Positions 1-9,794 of a stretch of DNA of 64,000 nucleotides are shown one piece after another (positions within the stretch are counted from its first letter, which is position 1; every line of letters starts with the position of its first letter). A program made the translations under genes and the position numbers. This DNA comes from Planobispora rosea (GTDB lineage: Bacteria; Actinomycetota; Actinomycetes; Streptosporangiales; Streptosporangiaceae), in the NCBI RefSeq assembly GCF_014648175.1, contig NZ_BMQP01000007.1:1-64000 (forward strand), written 5' to 3'. The notes under the pieces were generated by a model, which saw nothing but the letters and a program-made list of their open reading frames with translations, did no database searches and was not told where the DNA came from.

Positions 1-84
1 TGTGGTCTTGCCGACGCCGAACCCGCCCGCGACGACGATCTTCGTCGACGTCAGGCCGCCGCGGTTAGAGCCTGCGAAGTCCAC
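1..84 (-). CDS. Conservon GTPase (CvnD-like), first 28 codons only
   Basis: Reading leftwards, a GTG codon at 84 opens a frame that runs out of the window and includes the P-loop GGFGVGKTT. It overlaps the end of the DUF742 gene, the usual arrangement of the fourth conservon gene, which encodes a small ATP/GTP-binding protein working with the roadblock and DUF742 partners at the membrane. Only the N-terminus is present, so the G2-G5 motifs cannot be checked. The assignment rests on the P-loop and the gene order. Confidence 0.8.
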   Translation of the reverse strand, partial: MDFAGSNRGGLTSTKIVVAGGFGVGKTT

Positions 85-475
85 TGAGCACCCTTTCGAG
101 CATGTTGAGATCCGGTTGTCCCTGGTCGAGGCGCGGCTGGTGGAGGCGGACGAGACCCTCGTCCGCCATGTCCGCCACCAGCACGCGGGCCACGCCGAGC
201 GGGACCCTCAGCAGCGCCGAGATCTCGGCGACCGACCGGAACGAACGGCAGAGCCTGATGATGGCGTCCTGCTCGGGGGTGAGCAGGGCCAGCTCCTCCT
301 CCATGATGGGCGAGGAGGAGACCAGCGTCTCCATCGCCATGTGATAGCGCGGCTCGGCGCGACCGCCGGTGACCGCGTACGGACGGAACAGGGGCTCCTC
401 GTCCCCGGTTCCGTCAACGCCCAGCAAGGCCCTCTCCTCGTCCGGAGGCCGGGGACGGGCGGCGGAGACGGGCAT
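65..475 (-). CDS. DUF742 protein (CvnC-like) of the conservon
   Basis: 136 aa soluble protein matching the DUF742 family. The C-terminal half is a winged-helix-like segment (EISALLRVPLGVARVLVADM) followed by the family-typical GLVRLHQP stretch and a short C-terminal helix. It lies between the roadblock gene and the GTPase start, the conserved conservon order. An in-frame TGA lies 8 codons upstream, so ATG 475 is the most upstream ATG available. There is no good Shine-Dalgarno sequence, so a slightly later start is possible. By analogy with Streptomyces conservons it probably belongs to a membrane-associated signalling complex with the kinase and GTPase. Confidence 0.85.
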   Translation of the reverse strand: MPVSAARPRPPDEERALLGVDGTGDEEPLFRPYAVTGGRAEPRYHMAMETLVSSSPIMEEELALLTPEQDAIIRLCRSFRSVAEISALLRVPLGVARVLVADMADEGLVRLHQPRLDQGQPDLNMLERVLSGLRRL

Positions 476-544
476 CCGGGAGGGAGGGAACCCGCGTCAC
501 GAACGTGCCCGCCGGTCCCGTGGTCGTCGCTGTGGTCACGCCCA

Positions 545-967
545 TCAGCGTCCCCGGGAGGACTGCAGCTCGGCCCGGAGCGCCGGGGTGAGCACCTGAC
601 CGGCCCGGTCGACGAGGAGGGTCATCTGGTAGGCCACCAGACCCATGTCGCACTCGGGAGAGGCCAGCACGGCGAGGACGGAGCCGTCGCTGATCGCCAT
701 GACGAGCAGGAGACCGCGCTCCATCTCGACCACGGTCTGGGTCACCGCACCGCCCTCGAAGACACGGGAGGCTCCCACGGTCAGGCTGAGCAGACCGGCC
801 GCGACGGCGGCGAGCTGGTCAGCGCGATCGTCCGGGAAACCCTCGGAGCTGGCGATCCTCAGTCCGTCGGCCGACACGACCACCGCGTGCGCGACACCCG
901 GGGTGCCGCGGACGAACTCGGTGATCAGCCAGTCGAACCTACGGGCCTCGTGGCTCAGGGTGGTCAC
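545..967 (-). CDS. Roadblock/LC7 domain protein (CvnB-like)
   Basis: 140 aa, a single roadblock/LC7 fold: an N-terminal helix (FDWLITEFVRGTPGVAHAVV), a beta-strand with SADGLRIASS, a central helix (DRADQLAAVAAGLLSLT) and C-terminal strands (LLVMAISDGSVLAVLA). Such proteins act as regulators or scaffolds for small GTPases. Its ATG overlaps the stop of the kinase gene (ATGA), showing translational coupling. The neighbouring DUF742 and P-loop genes complete the conservon. Confidence 0.9.
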   Translation of the reverse strand: MTTLSHEARRFDWLITEFVRGTPGVAHAVVVSADGLRIASSEGFPDDRADQLAAVAAGLLSLTVGASRVFEGGAVTQTVVEMERGLLLVMAISDGSVLAVLASPECDMGLVAYQMTLLVDRAGQVLTPALRAELQSSRGR

Positions 968-3900
968 TGGCCTTCCTCCTTTTCCGCCGTGTTCTTGGCG
1001 GTGTCCTCATATAGTTCCGCACGGCCCCGCCGTACGCCCTGCTGGAAGCTCGACAACCGGTTCCGCACCCGCTCGGGCGAGATGGGGGGCATCGGCGACG
1101 ACGGCGTACTGGCCGCGGCGCCGGGTACCAGATTGGCTTTCGGGGTCCGCTTGGGCAGACCGGCCGCGGTGATCCCGCCGAGGCTGGGGTCGCTGGCGGC
1201 CTGGGCCGCCTGCCAGCCGGCGTCGGCCGGAGTCTGCCAGTTCTCCGGCACGCGGGCCGGGGCCTGCGCCCTCGCCGGCGCCGCGACCGACGCCTTGGCC
1301 GGAGCCGGAGTCTGAGCCGCGACGCCGACCGGCGGGGTCGGCTCGTCCGCCTCGGTGAAGGACCCCTCAGTGAAGGATCCATCAGTGAAGGAACCCTCCG
1401 GCGCGAGCGGTGCCGCCTCCGGGGCCTCCTCCTCGTGCTCCGCGGACTCCGCCTGCGCGTCGATGTCGTCGGCCCGGCGGAACCAGGCGGACTCGACCGA
1501 GGCGAAGATCGGCAGGAACTCCTCCTGCTCGGCCTCCAGGGGGGAGACGCCGACCGCGGGCATCGAGGCGGTGACCGGGTCGTCGTGCGAGGCGGGCCCC
1601 CACGCGGAGAAGGAGCTGCCGGAGCTCTCCGGCACGCCGCCGCTGCCGTTCGGCCCGCCGTTCAGGCCGTTGAGTCCACCGGCCTGGCGCTTGGGCAGGG
1701 CGGAGGGGGATCCGGAGGGGGGCGCAGAAGGGGGCGCCGAGGAGAACTCGGCACCCTGTACGGGCGCGCCGAACGGGGTGGCCGGGACCGCTCCACGCTG
1801 CTCGGGGACCGGGGAGTCGGCCGAGAGCGAGCCGAAGGAAGGCGTCAGCGGCAGGGAGTCCTGCGCGAAGGACGTCTGGCCGAAGGAGCCGTCCGCGACG
1901 GAACTCTGCCCGAACGAGCTGCCGGCGAGGGAGTTCTGCCCGAAGGAGCCGCCGGTGAGCGAACCCTGGCCGAAGGAGCTCTGGCCGAAGGAGCTCTGCG
2001 AGGCGGACGGGCCGGCCCCCCACGAGGGGGTCGGGACCTGCTGCGCCGCCGGGACGATGATCTCCGGCGGGAAGAGGACCATGGCGATGAGGCCGCCGGC
2101 CTCCTGCGGGCGGAGCTGGACGCGGATGCCGTGGCGCAGGGCCAGCCGGCCGACCACGAACAGCCCCATTCGCCGCGACACCGACACGTCCACCACGGGC
2201 GGGTCGGCGAGGCGCCGGTTGATCTCGACCAGTTCCTCACCGGTCATGCCGATGCCCGCGTCGCTGACCGCGAGCAGCGCGCCGCCGCCCTCGATCATGC
2301 TGCTGGAGACGACGACCTGGCTGGCCCGGGGGGAGAACTGGATGGCGTTCTCCACCAGCTCGGCCACCAGGTGGACGATGTCGTTGGCGGCGCTTCCGGC
2401 GACCGAGATCGCCCGGTGCACCTTGACCTGGACCCGCTCGTAGTCCTCGACCTCCGACAGCGAGGCGCGGACGACGTCGACCAGCTTGGCCGGCTGGCTG
2501 CGCCTGCGGGTCGGCTCGTGGCCGGCGAGGACCAGGAGGTTCTCGGAGTTGCGGCGCATGCGGGTGGCCAGGTGGTCGAGCTTGAACAGGTCGGCCAGGC
2601 GGCCGCCGTCCTGCTCGCCCTTCTCCAGGCCGTCGATGAGCGAGATCTGCCGTTCCACCAGGGTCTGGGTCCGGCGGGAGAGGTTGACGAACATCGCGCT
2701 GATGTTGGAGCGGAGTTCGGACTCCTCGGCCGCGAGCCGTACGGCCTGGCGGTGGACCTCGTCGAAGGCCTTGGCGACCTCTCCGATCTCGTCCTTGCTG
2801 TCGACGGAGATGGGGGCGACCTCGGGGGTCCTGGTGTCTCCGGAGACCCGCAGCTGGCGCACCACTTCGGGGAGCTTGAACCCCGCGACGTCCAGCGCCT
2901 CGACGCGCAGGCGGCGCAGCGGCAGGACCATCGAGCGGGCGATGATGACGGTGAGGCCGAGGACCAGCAGGAGCAGGGCCAGGATCAGCCCGGCCGCGAC
3001 GATCGCGTTGCGCTGCTCGGTGTCCTCCAGCTCCCGGGCCCGGGTGATCACGTCGGCGGCGACCTTGTCCTCGACCTTCTTGATCCGCTCAAGGGTCGCG
3101 CCGTTGTCGTTGAACCACTGCTTGACCTCGGCGAGGTCCGTCAGCAGGCGGCCCGTGGTGTTGGGGTTGCTGGCCAGGGCGATCGCCTTGGCCTTCGTCA
3201 GCTCCGCGCGGGTCACCCGCTCGTCGACGAGGGCGGTGTTCAGCAGCTGGCCGTTGGTGGCGCCCGCCTCGATGGCGAACTCGGTCCTGCGCTCGGCCAG
3301 CCGCGACCGGGAGGCGATGAACTCCTCGACCTGCTGGGGAGTGATCAGCGAGGGCGCGTAGTAGCCGGCCAGCAGGCGGGCACGCTGCCGGGAGACCTCT
3401 TCCTTGGCGTAGGCCAGCGCGCTGAGACCGCGGGAGTCACCGACGATGTCCGGGTCCTCACCGATCACCGCGAGCTCCTCGTGGAGCTGGAGCAGCGGCT
3501 GGATCAGCTTGCTGTAGCTCTCGGCGCGGCTCGTACCGGGCAGCTCCCGGGTCTTCGCCAGGCCGTCGAGCTGGTACCGGGCGTCCCGGGCGGCCTTGAC
3601 CGCACGGGGGCCGTAGGAGTCGTCGATCGCCTGGAGGTCCAGCCGGACCTTCTGGACGAGGCCGTCGACGGTCTTCTCCTGGGATTCGGCACTGGCCACC
3701 AGGCTCTTGTTCGTCGGCGGGAACGACGCCCAGGCGTTCCGGTCACGTTCCAATCCCATGGCCTGCGCCAGGTCGCGCAGCCGTTCGGAGTACTCCGCGG
3801 CGGCGGCCGTGCGCTGATATCCCGCGACGCTGTCGATCGAGGCGACCACACGCGTTCCGGCGAGCACGACGCCCACCGCGGTCGGCACCAGGATCAGTGC

Positions 3901-4008
3901 CGTAAGACGCGTCCGCACGCGCCAATTTCGCAAACCGAATCGGGCGGCAGGCCGCTTGCCGCGGTCTCGCACCGATGCGTGCTCGCTATCGGTAGGTCCC
4001 GTCGTCAC
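964..4008 (-). CDS. Conservon sensor histidine kinase with nitrate-sensing-like (NIT) ectodomain
   Basis: 1014 aa. TM1 is at about residues 35-52. A helical extracytoplasmic region of about 270 aa follows, matching the nitrate/nitrite-sensing (NIT) type, then TM2 (VAAGLILALLLLVLGLTVII, about 337-356) and a HAMP-like linker. The putative phospho-acceptor helix is KLDHLATRMRRNSENLLVLAG. The HATPase domain has the N-box VAELVENAIQFSP and a G-box around DAGIGMTGEEL. The last about 370 residues are Ser/Gly/Pro/Ala-rich and disordered, with several SFGQ-type repeats and a GSFTDGSFTEGSFTE run. The gene starts at GTG 4008 and overlaps the roadblock gene. Nitrate or nitrite as ligand is a family inference. 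Confidence 0.88.
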   Translation of the reverse strand: MTTGPTDSEHASVRDRGKRPAARFGLRNWRVRTRLTALILVPTAVGVVLAGTRVVASIDSVAGYQRTAAAAEYSERLRDLAQAMGLERDRNAWASFPPTNKSLVASAESQEKTVDGLVQKVRLDLQAIDDSYGPRAVKAARDARYQLDGLAKTRELPGTSRAESYSKLIQPLLQLHEELAVIGEDPDIVGDSRGLSALAYAKEEVSRQRARLLAGYYAPSLITPQQVEEFIASRSRLAERRTEFAIEAGATNGQLLNTALVDERVTRAELTKAKAIALASNPNTTGRLLTDLAEVKQWFNDNGATLERIKKVEDKVAADVITRARELEDTEQRNAIVAAGLILALLLLVLGLTVIIARSMVLPLRRLRVEALDVAGFKLPEVVRQLRVSGDTRTPEVAPISVDSKDEIGEVAKAFDEVHRQAVRLAAEESELRSNISAMFVNLSRRTQTLVERQISLIDGLEKGEQDGGRLADLFKLDHLATRMRRNSENLLVLAGHEPTRRRSQPAKLVDVVRASLSEVEDYERVQVKVHRAISVAGSAANDIVHLVAELVENAIQFSPRASQVVVSSSMIEGGGALLAVSDAGIGMTGEELVEINRRLADPPVVDVSVSRRMGLFVVGRLALRHGIRVQLRPQEAGGLIAMVLFPPEIIVPAAQQVPTPSWGAGPSASQSSFGQSSFGQGSLTGGSFGQNSLAGSSFGQSSVADGSFGQTSFAQDSLPLTPSFGSLSADSPVPEQRGAVPATPFGAPVQGAEFSSAPPSAPPSGSPSALPKRQAGGLNGLNGGPNGSGGVPESSGSSFSAWGPASHDDPVTASMPAVGVSPLEAEQEEFLPIFASVESAWFRRADDIDAQAESAEHEEEAPEAAPLAPEGSFTDGSFTEGSFTEADEPTPPVGVAAQTPAPAKASVAAPARAQAPARVPENWQTPADAGWQAAQAASDPSLGGITAAGLPKRTPKANLVPGAAASTPSSPMPPISPERVRNRLSSFQQGVRRGRAELYEDTAKNTAEKEEGQ

Positions 4009-4138
4009 CGCTCTCGCTACCCTTCACCATCACGACATGAGTGGCCTCATCAGACCACACACCCACGGGACAGAACCGACATAACCGACAAACCGGACTT
4101 AATCGTTACAAAGGTGACGAGAGACTGATTTCTTATGG

Positions 4139-6415
4139 TTATCGCAACGCCGCAAGTACCTGATCTCTCACCTGTTCACGCTGAGCCTCATCCGTGAGGG
4201 GACGCCCGGCCCTGTCGACCACGTAGAAGACATCCACCGCCTCTGCGCCGAGAGTCTCGACGCGTGCCGCGCGTACGTCAAGACCACATTCGCCGAATGC
4301 TCTGCCAATTCGCCACAATAGCCCCGGACGGTCGTGTGCGCGTACTTCTATGACCGTTGCGGTGTGAGACGCGTCATCGACCAGGGTCACCCGAGGCGGG
4401 GCGACCGGCACCCGGGCCGGTCGCATCGAACGGGCCCTGCGGGCCAGGCGCTGCTCGATGTCGAGCCGGCCGGCCAGGACCAGGCGCAGATCGGCCTCCA
4501 GCGTCGCCGGGTCGGGCGGCGAGCCGTACTCGGGGACGACCGAGAACTCGATGACGGCGGTGGAACCCGCCGAGGCCGCCGAGGCCGCCCGCACCACCAT
4601 GCGGTGCGCGGCCAGCACGCCGGCCGCGTGCCAGAGAAGCCCCGCCCGGTCGGGCGCGACCACGGTGACCGCTCCCCCGTTGACCCGGATCGCGCCGCCG
4701 CCGTGCCGGGCCAGGGACGTCTGCTCGGCGGAGAGCGAGGGCGCGGGCGGGAGCGGGGTGCCCGAGAGCACCGACCGGGTACGGCGCACCAGATCGGTGA
4801 CCAGCGAAGCCTTCCAGGAGTTCCACGCGGCCGGCCCGGTGGCGTTGCCGTCGGCCACGGCCAGGGCCGCCAGCAGCTCCAGAACCTCGCGCGAGCCGAC
4901 CGCCCCGGCCACCCGGGAGATCGTCACCGGGTCGTCCAGGTCACGGCGGGTGGCGGTCTCCGGCAGCAGCAGGTGGTGGCGGACCACGGTCTCCACGATC
5001 TCGACGTCCGCCGGGGGCAGGCCCATCCGGGTGGCGATGTCCCGGGCCACGACCGCGCCGGTGGCGGAGTGGTCGCCGGGGTAGCCCTTGCCGATGTCGT
5101 GCAGGAGCGCGCAGATGAGCAGCAGGTCGGGCCGGGAGACCTCGCGCGTGAACGCCGCGGCGCCGGCGGCGGTCTCGATCAGGTGGCGGTCGACCGTGTA
5201 GCGGTGCACCGGGTTGCGCTGCGGGCGGTGCCGTACCCGCTCCCAGTCCGGCAGGAGCCGGACCAGCACCCCCGCCTGGTCCAGCTCCTCCCAGACCGGC
5301 ACCGCCGCGCGCCCGGCGCCCAGCAGCGCCACCAGCGCGTCCCGCGCCTCGTCCGGCCAGGGCACCGGGAGCGGCGGCGACTGGGCGGCCAGCGCGTTCA
5401 CGGTGGCCGGGGCGAGCGGCAGCCCCGCCTCGGCGGCGGCCGCGGCCGCGCGCAGCACGAGCACGGGATCCTTGCGCGGGTTGACCCCGCGGGCCAGCAC
5501 CACCTCGCCGCCGTGCTCCACGACGCCGTCGGCGAGCGGGCGGCGGCCCCTCGGCAGGGGACCCGACAGCAGCCGGTCCACGGTGCGCCAGGTGGCGCCG
5601 TAGGCGTGCGCGATCGTCCGGCCCGCCTCCGCGAGCCTGCGCATCAGCGCCTCGGCGTCGAGCAGTCCCAGCGCTCCGGCGACCGCGTCCTGCTCCTGCA
5701 GGACCAGCCGGTCGGCGCCGCGGGCGGTCACCAGGTGCAGGCCGTGCCTGACGTCGAGCAGCAGCTCGTGGGCCTCCCGGACGCGGGGCCCGGGAGCCGA
5801 GGCCACCCAGGCCGCCGCCACGGCCTGCATCGCCTGCACGTCGCGGAGCCCGCCCCGGGCGTCCCGAAGGTCCGGTTCGAGCAGGAACGCCAGCTCGCCG
5901 CTGGACTCCGCCCGGCGGTCCGCGGCCTCCCGCAGCTCAACCAGGCGGCGCCGGGAGTCGGCCCGCCACTCGGCGAGCACGGTCTCCCGCGCCGCCCGCG
6001 TCAGCTCCGGGTCTCCCGCCACGTGCCGGGCCTGGATCAGCCCGAGCACCGCTTTCAGGTCCTCCCGCGCGACCTTGGCCGCCTCGTCCACGGTCCGCAC
6101 CGAGTGGTCCAGGCCGATCCCGGAGTCCCAGACCGGGTACCAGATCCGGTCCGCGATGCGGGCGACGTCCTGTCGGCCGTCATGCAGCAGGACCAGGTCC
6201 AGATCGCTGCCCGGGGCGAGCTCCGAACGCCCCAGGCTGCCAACCGCGACGAGCGCGACCCCGCTCAGGGCGCCGCGCTCGTCCGTGCCTCTCGTTCCCC
6301 CGCCCGGCCCGTACGGCGTGCCGCAGGCGGTCCGGAGCAGGTCCGTCAGCCAGCGGTCGATGTCCGCGGCCCGCTCCTTGCGGGCCGCGGCGTACGAGCG
6401 AGTTTCGCCTCTCAC
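4139..6415 (-). CDS. glnD: PII uridylyl/adenylyltransferase GlnD
   Basis: 758 aa, full length. The nucleotidyltransferase motif is GSLGRSELAPGSDLDLVLL (about 59-77, metal ligands D71 and D73). A helical GlnD linker, an HD phosphohydrolase domain (ICALLHDIGKGYPGDH) and two C-terminal ACT domains (PDRAGLLWHAAGVLA and HDRPGLLWRIGRAFG) follow. It modifies the PII protein encoded immediately upstream in response to glutamine. In actinobacteria the modification is usually adenylylation. GTG 6415 lies three bases after the glnK stop, so amtB-glnK-glnD form one unit. Confidence 0.96.
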   Translation of the reverse strand: MRGETRSYAAARKERAADIDRWLTDLLRTACGTPYGPGGGTRGTDERGALSGVALVAVGSLGRSELAPGSDLDLVLLHDGRQDVARIADRIWYPVWDSGIGLDHSVRTVDEAAKVAREDLKAVLGLIQARHVAGDPELTRAARETVLAEWRADSRRRLVELREAADRRAESSGELAFLLEPDLRDARGGLRDVQAMQAVAAAWVASAPGPRVREAHELLLDVRHGLHLVTARGADRLVLQEQDAVAGALGLLDAEALMRRLAEAGRTIAHAYGATWRTVDRLLSGPLPRGRRPLADGVVEHGGEVVLARGVNPRKDPVLVLRAAAAAAEAGLPLAPATVNALAAQSPPLPVPWPDEARDALVALLGAGRAAVPVWEELDQAGVLVRLLPDWERVRHRPQRNPVHRYTVDRHLIETAAGAAAFTREVSRPDLLLICALLHDIGKGYPGDHSATGAVVARDIATRMGLPPADVEIVETVVRHHLLLPETATRRDLDDPVTISRVAGAVGSREVLELLAALAVADGNATGPAAWNSWKASLVTDLVRRTRSVLSGTPLPPAPSLSAEQTSLARHGGGAIRVNGGAVTVVAPDRAGLLWHAAGVLAAHRMVVRAASAASAGSTAVIEFSVVPEYGSPPDPATLEADLRLVLAGRLDIEQRLARRARSMRPARVPVAPPRVTLVDDASHTATVIEVRAHDRPGLLWRIGRAFGECGLDVRAARVETLGAEAVDVFYVVDRAGRPLTDEAQREQVRDQVLAALR

Positions 6416-6418
6416 CGG

Positions 6419-8073
<1,655 letters not shown>

Positions 8074-8435
8074 TCGACGCGACCCTCCTTCCAATTGGCG
8101 TGTGGCCGGTTACACAAGTCGCAGTGGGCGCTTCCAGGGCTCCGTCGACCGGCCGCGCACTGACGTTCCTGCCGGGCCGAGTCCGCCTCACCTCACGATG
8201 TTCCGGTTCGGCTTCCTCATCCCGTGCGCCACAGCGTGTTCTTCCGTGGTTTCGGGCCACGACCTTGTGTGTTTCACATCTGTGAATCTCGGCTGGATGG
8301 TGTTTCAGCCTTGTTTCGGACACGGCGGAGCATGAATCGGGCATGGCCGGAATGTGCGCGGAGTGGCCCGGCGGCCCGGTGGACGAGGCCTATACGGCCC
8401 GGCGGAGGACGTCTATGCGGCCCGGCGGACGACGT
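8074..8435. other. Intergenic control region between amtB and the TetR gene
   Basis: No credible gene is seen in these 362 bases. The half nearer amtB holds its promoter region and the GlnR-type box at 8249-8286. The distal 45 bases are copies of a 23-bp tandem repeat that begins here and continues into the 3' end of the TetR gene. Confidence 0.7.
8249..8286 (-). promoter_or_regulatory. GlnR-type operator for amtB-glnK-glnD
   Basis: On the minus strand the elements read TTCAC-N6-GAAAC-N6-GGTCG-N6-GAAAC, the exact a1-b1-a2-b2 spacing of actinobacterial GlnR boxes (gTnAc-n6-GaAAc twice). Both b elements are perfect, a1 matches three of the consensus bases, and a2 is weak. Just upstream a further GAAAC-N6-GAAAC pair (8302-8317) keeps the 11-bp phase. 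Its position before amtB fits nitrogen-starvation activation by GlnR. The glnR gene itself is not in the window. Confidence 0.75.
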
Positions 8436-8458
8436 CTATGCGGCCAGGCCGGCGAAGA
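8390..8458. repeat. 23-bp tandem repeat, three units, crossing the TetR stop codon
   Basis: Units begin at 8390, 8413 and 8436 with the core CTATGCGGCCCGGCGGA. The third unit is the 3' end of the TetR gene, including its TAG stop, so the first two look like duplications of that gene end into the intergenic region. The unit length is not a multiple of three. Confidence 0.8.
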
Positions 8459-8948
8459 CGACGGCGAGTGTCCGTTCCTGCAGCTCCACGTCCCAGCCGC
8501 CGTGCAGGGCGCCTTGGCAGAGGCTCACCAGCAGTGCCATCACCTCGGGCCGGCGGACGTCACCGCGTACCGTGCCGGCGGCCTGCGCCTGGTCCAGCAG
8601 CTCGCCCACGGCCTCGTCCAGCCGGCTCACCGCCGCCGGGACGCTGACGCCGGCCAGGTCGACCACCGTGCGCTTGGCCGCCGCCTGCCCGACCAGCCGG
8701 CGGAAGAAGACGTGCAGGCCGTCCGCCCCGCCGAGGGTGGCCGCGTCCTCCGCCAGCCGCGCCAGCAGGCGCTTCAGGATCGCCGCCAGCAGGTCGTCCT
8801 TGGTCGGGAAGTGCCGGAAGACCGTGCCGATCGCCACGCCGGCCAGCCGGGCCACCTCTTCGGTGGACGCCGAGGCGCCGCAGCGGGCGAACACCTCCTC
8901 GGCCGCGTCGAGGATGCGTTCCCGGTTGCGCTGCGCATCTGCCCGCAC
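8436..8948 (-). CDS. TetR/AcrR family transcriptional regulator
   Basis: 170 aa from GTG 8948 (MRADAQRNRERILDAAEEVF), a very common TetR N-terminus, with Shine-Dalgarno AAGGGGGG just upstream. The HTH is TEEVARLAGVAIGTVFRHFPTKDDLLAAIL and the C-terminal ligand-binding domain is all-helical. A longer start would place the coding region over an 18-bp palindrome that is better read as its operator. It is divergent from the SnoaL-like gene at 9025, the usual target arrangement. The ligand is unknown. Confidence 0.88.
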   Translation of the reverse strand: MRADAQRNRERILDAAEEVFARCGASASTEEVARLAGVAIGTVFRHFPTKDDLLAAILKRLLARLAEDAATLGGADGLHVFFRRLVGQAAAKRTVVDLAGVSVPAAVSRLDEAVGELLDQAQAAGTVRGDVRRPEVMALLVSLCQGALHGGWDVELQERTLAVVFAGLAA

Positions 8949-8964
8949 GCCGCCCCCCTTGGAA

Positions 8965-8982
8965 AATGAGTCTCGACTCATT
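8965..8982. promoter_or_regulatory. Palindromic TetR-type operator
   Basis: AATGAGTC-TC-GACTCATT, with 8-bp perfect arms around 2 bp, lies 17 bp upstream of the TetR start and about 43 bp upstream of the divergent SnoaL-like gene. A weaker half-related element GAGT-N4-ACTC is at 8993-9004. This suits autoregulation plus repression of the divergent gene. Confidence 0.65.
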
Positions 8983-9024
8983 ATCGTAAGTCGAGTCGCC
9001 ACTCATCTTATCTCGGAGGCAGGC

Positions 9025-9435
9025 ATGACCCCACGCGAGGTCTTCGACCGCATGCGTGAGCACTGGATCGCCAACGAAACCGTCTTCGACGACGACTCAC
9101 TCACCGAAGACGTCATCGTGGAGATGCCGTTCGCCGCACCCGGGCGGCCCAGCCGGATCGAGGGCCGGGACGCGGTGCTGTCCTTCGTCCGCGCCGGGAA
9201 CACCGACCTGCCGTTCCGCTTCGACGACTGCCGCGCGCTGGCCGTGCACGACACGGCCGATCCCGACACCATCGTCGTCGAATACGAGCTGGCCGCGACG
9301 ATGAGCGGGACGGGAGTGTCCGCCGCGGCCCCGTTCGTCGGCGTGCTGACCGTCCACGAGGGGCGGATCGCCCGCTGGCGGGAGTACCAGAACCCGCTCG
9401 CGATCGCCTGGGCGCTGCAGACCGCGGCGTCCTGA
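9025..9435 (+). CDS. SnoaL-like / nuclear transport factor 2 family protein
   Basis: 136 aa. The alternating helix and sheet pattern of the NTF2-like fold is visible: MTPREVFDRMREHW, then DDSLTEDVIVEMPFAAPGRPSRIEGRDAV and the closing HEGRIARWREYQNPLAIAWAL typical of SnoaL-like proteins. GGAGG at 9015-9019 sets the start. Members bind or isomerise small hydrophobic ligands. The substrate is unknown, but control by the divergent TetR regulator suggests an inducible detoxification or small-molecule role. Confidence 0.85.
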   Translation: MTPREVFDRMREHWIANETVFDDDSLTEDVIVEMPFAAPGRPSRIEGRDAVLSFVRAGNTDLPFRFDDCRALAVHDTADPDTIVVEYELAATMSGTGVSAAAPFVGVLTVHEGRIARWREYQNPLAIAWALQTAAS

Positions 9436-9438
9436 GCG

Positions 9439-9663
9439 CTACCGCCCGGCGCACAGATACGGCCGCGCGAGAGCGAGGGCGAGCGCGGTGAGGGCGATTC
9501 CCAGATACACCGGAGCCAGGTGCACGAAGCTCGTGTAGCCGATGATCATGTGGACGACGACGGCGGGCAGGAAGCCCGCGGTCGCGGCCAGAGCCGGCGA
9601 CCGTCGCCGGTCCAGGACGGCCGCCGCGAAAGATCGAAGAGGGTGGCAGGTCCGGTCCGGCAC
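9439..9663 (-). CDS. Small two-helix membrane protein, function unknown
   Basis: 74 aa if started at GTG 9663 (ATG codons are not available in a sensible place). After a basic N-terminus (LDRRRSPALAAT) come two hydrophobic helices, roughly AGFLPAVVVHMIIGYTSF and PVYLGIALTALALALARPY. It ends three bases from the convergent SnoaL-like gene. I do not recognise the family. Support is the hydrophobic pattern and lack of a better gene; the start is uncertain. Confidence 0.45.
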   Translation of the reverse strand: MPDRTCHPLRSFAAAVLDRRRSPALAATAGFLPAVVVHMIIGYTSFVHLAPVYLGIALTALALALARPYLCAGR

Positions 9664-9713
9664 AGTTTTCAGGGTCGCACAGCCGCAGGCCGGCCGGGGG
9701 CGGGGGTCATACC

Positions 9714-9747
9714 GGGGGAGGCGCGCCGTGCTGGCGCGCCTTCCCCC
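9714..9747 (-). terminator. Strong GC hairpin downstream of the sigma factor gene
   Basis: GGGGGAGGCGCGCC (9714-9727) can pair with GGCGCGCCTTCCCCC (9733-9747) across a 5-base loop. A third arm, GGCGCGCCTCCCCC at 9753-9766, offers an alternative, even better pairing. There is no T tract, as is common in high-GC actinobacteria. Confidence 0.65.
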
Positions 9748-9794
9748 GTGCCGGCGCGCCTCCCCCGCCGTACGGGGCGACGCTCCTGTGGATG

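Noticed and set aside
1435..4128. Very long open frame on the plus strand opposite the conservon kinase
   Set aside because: It mirrors the kinase codons, is rich in Arg, Gly, Asp and Val without domains, and is a third-position GC artefact.
8074..8094. Longer amtB product from TTG 8094
   Set aside because: It would place the start codon against the strong Shine-Dalgarno sequence that serves ATG 8073.
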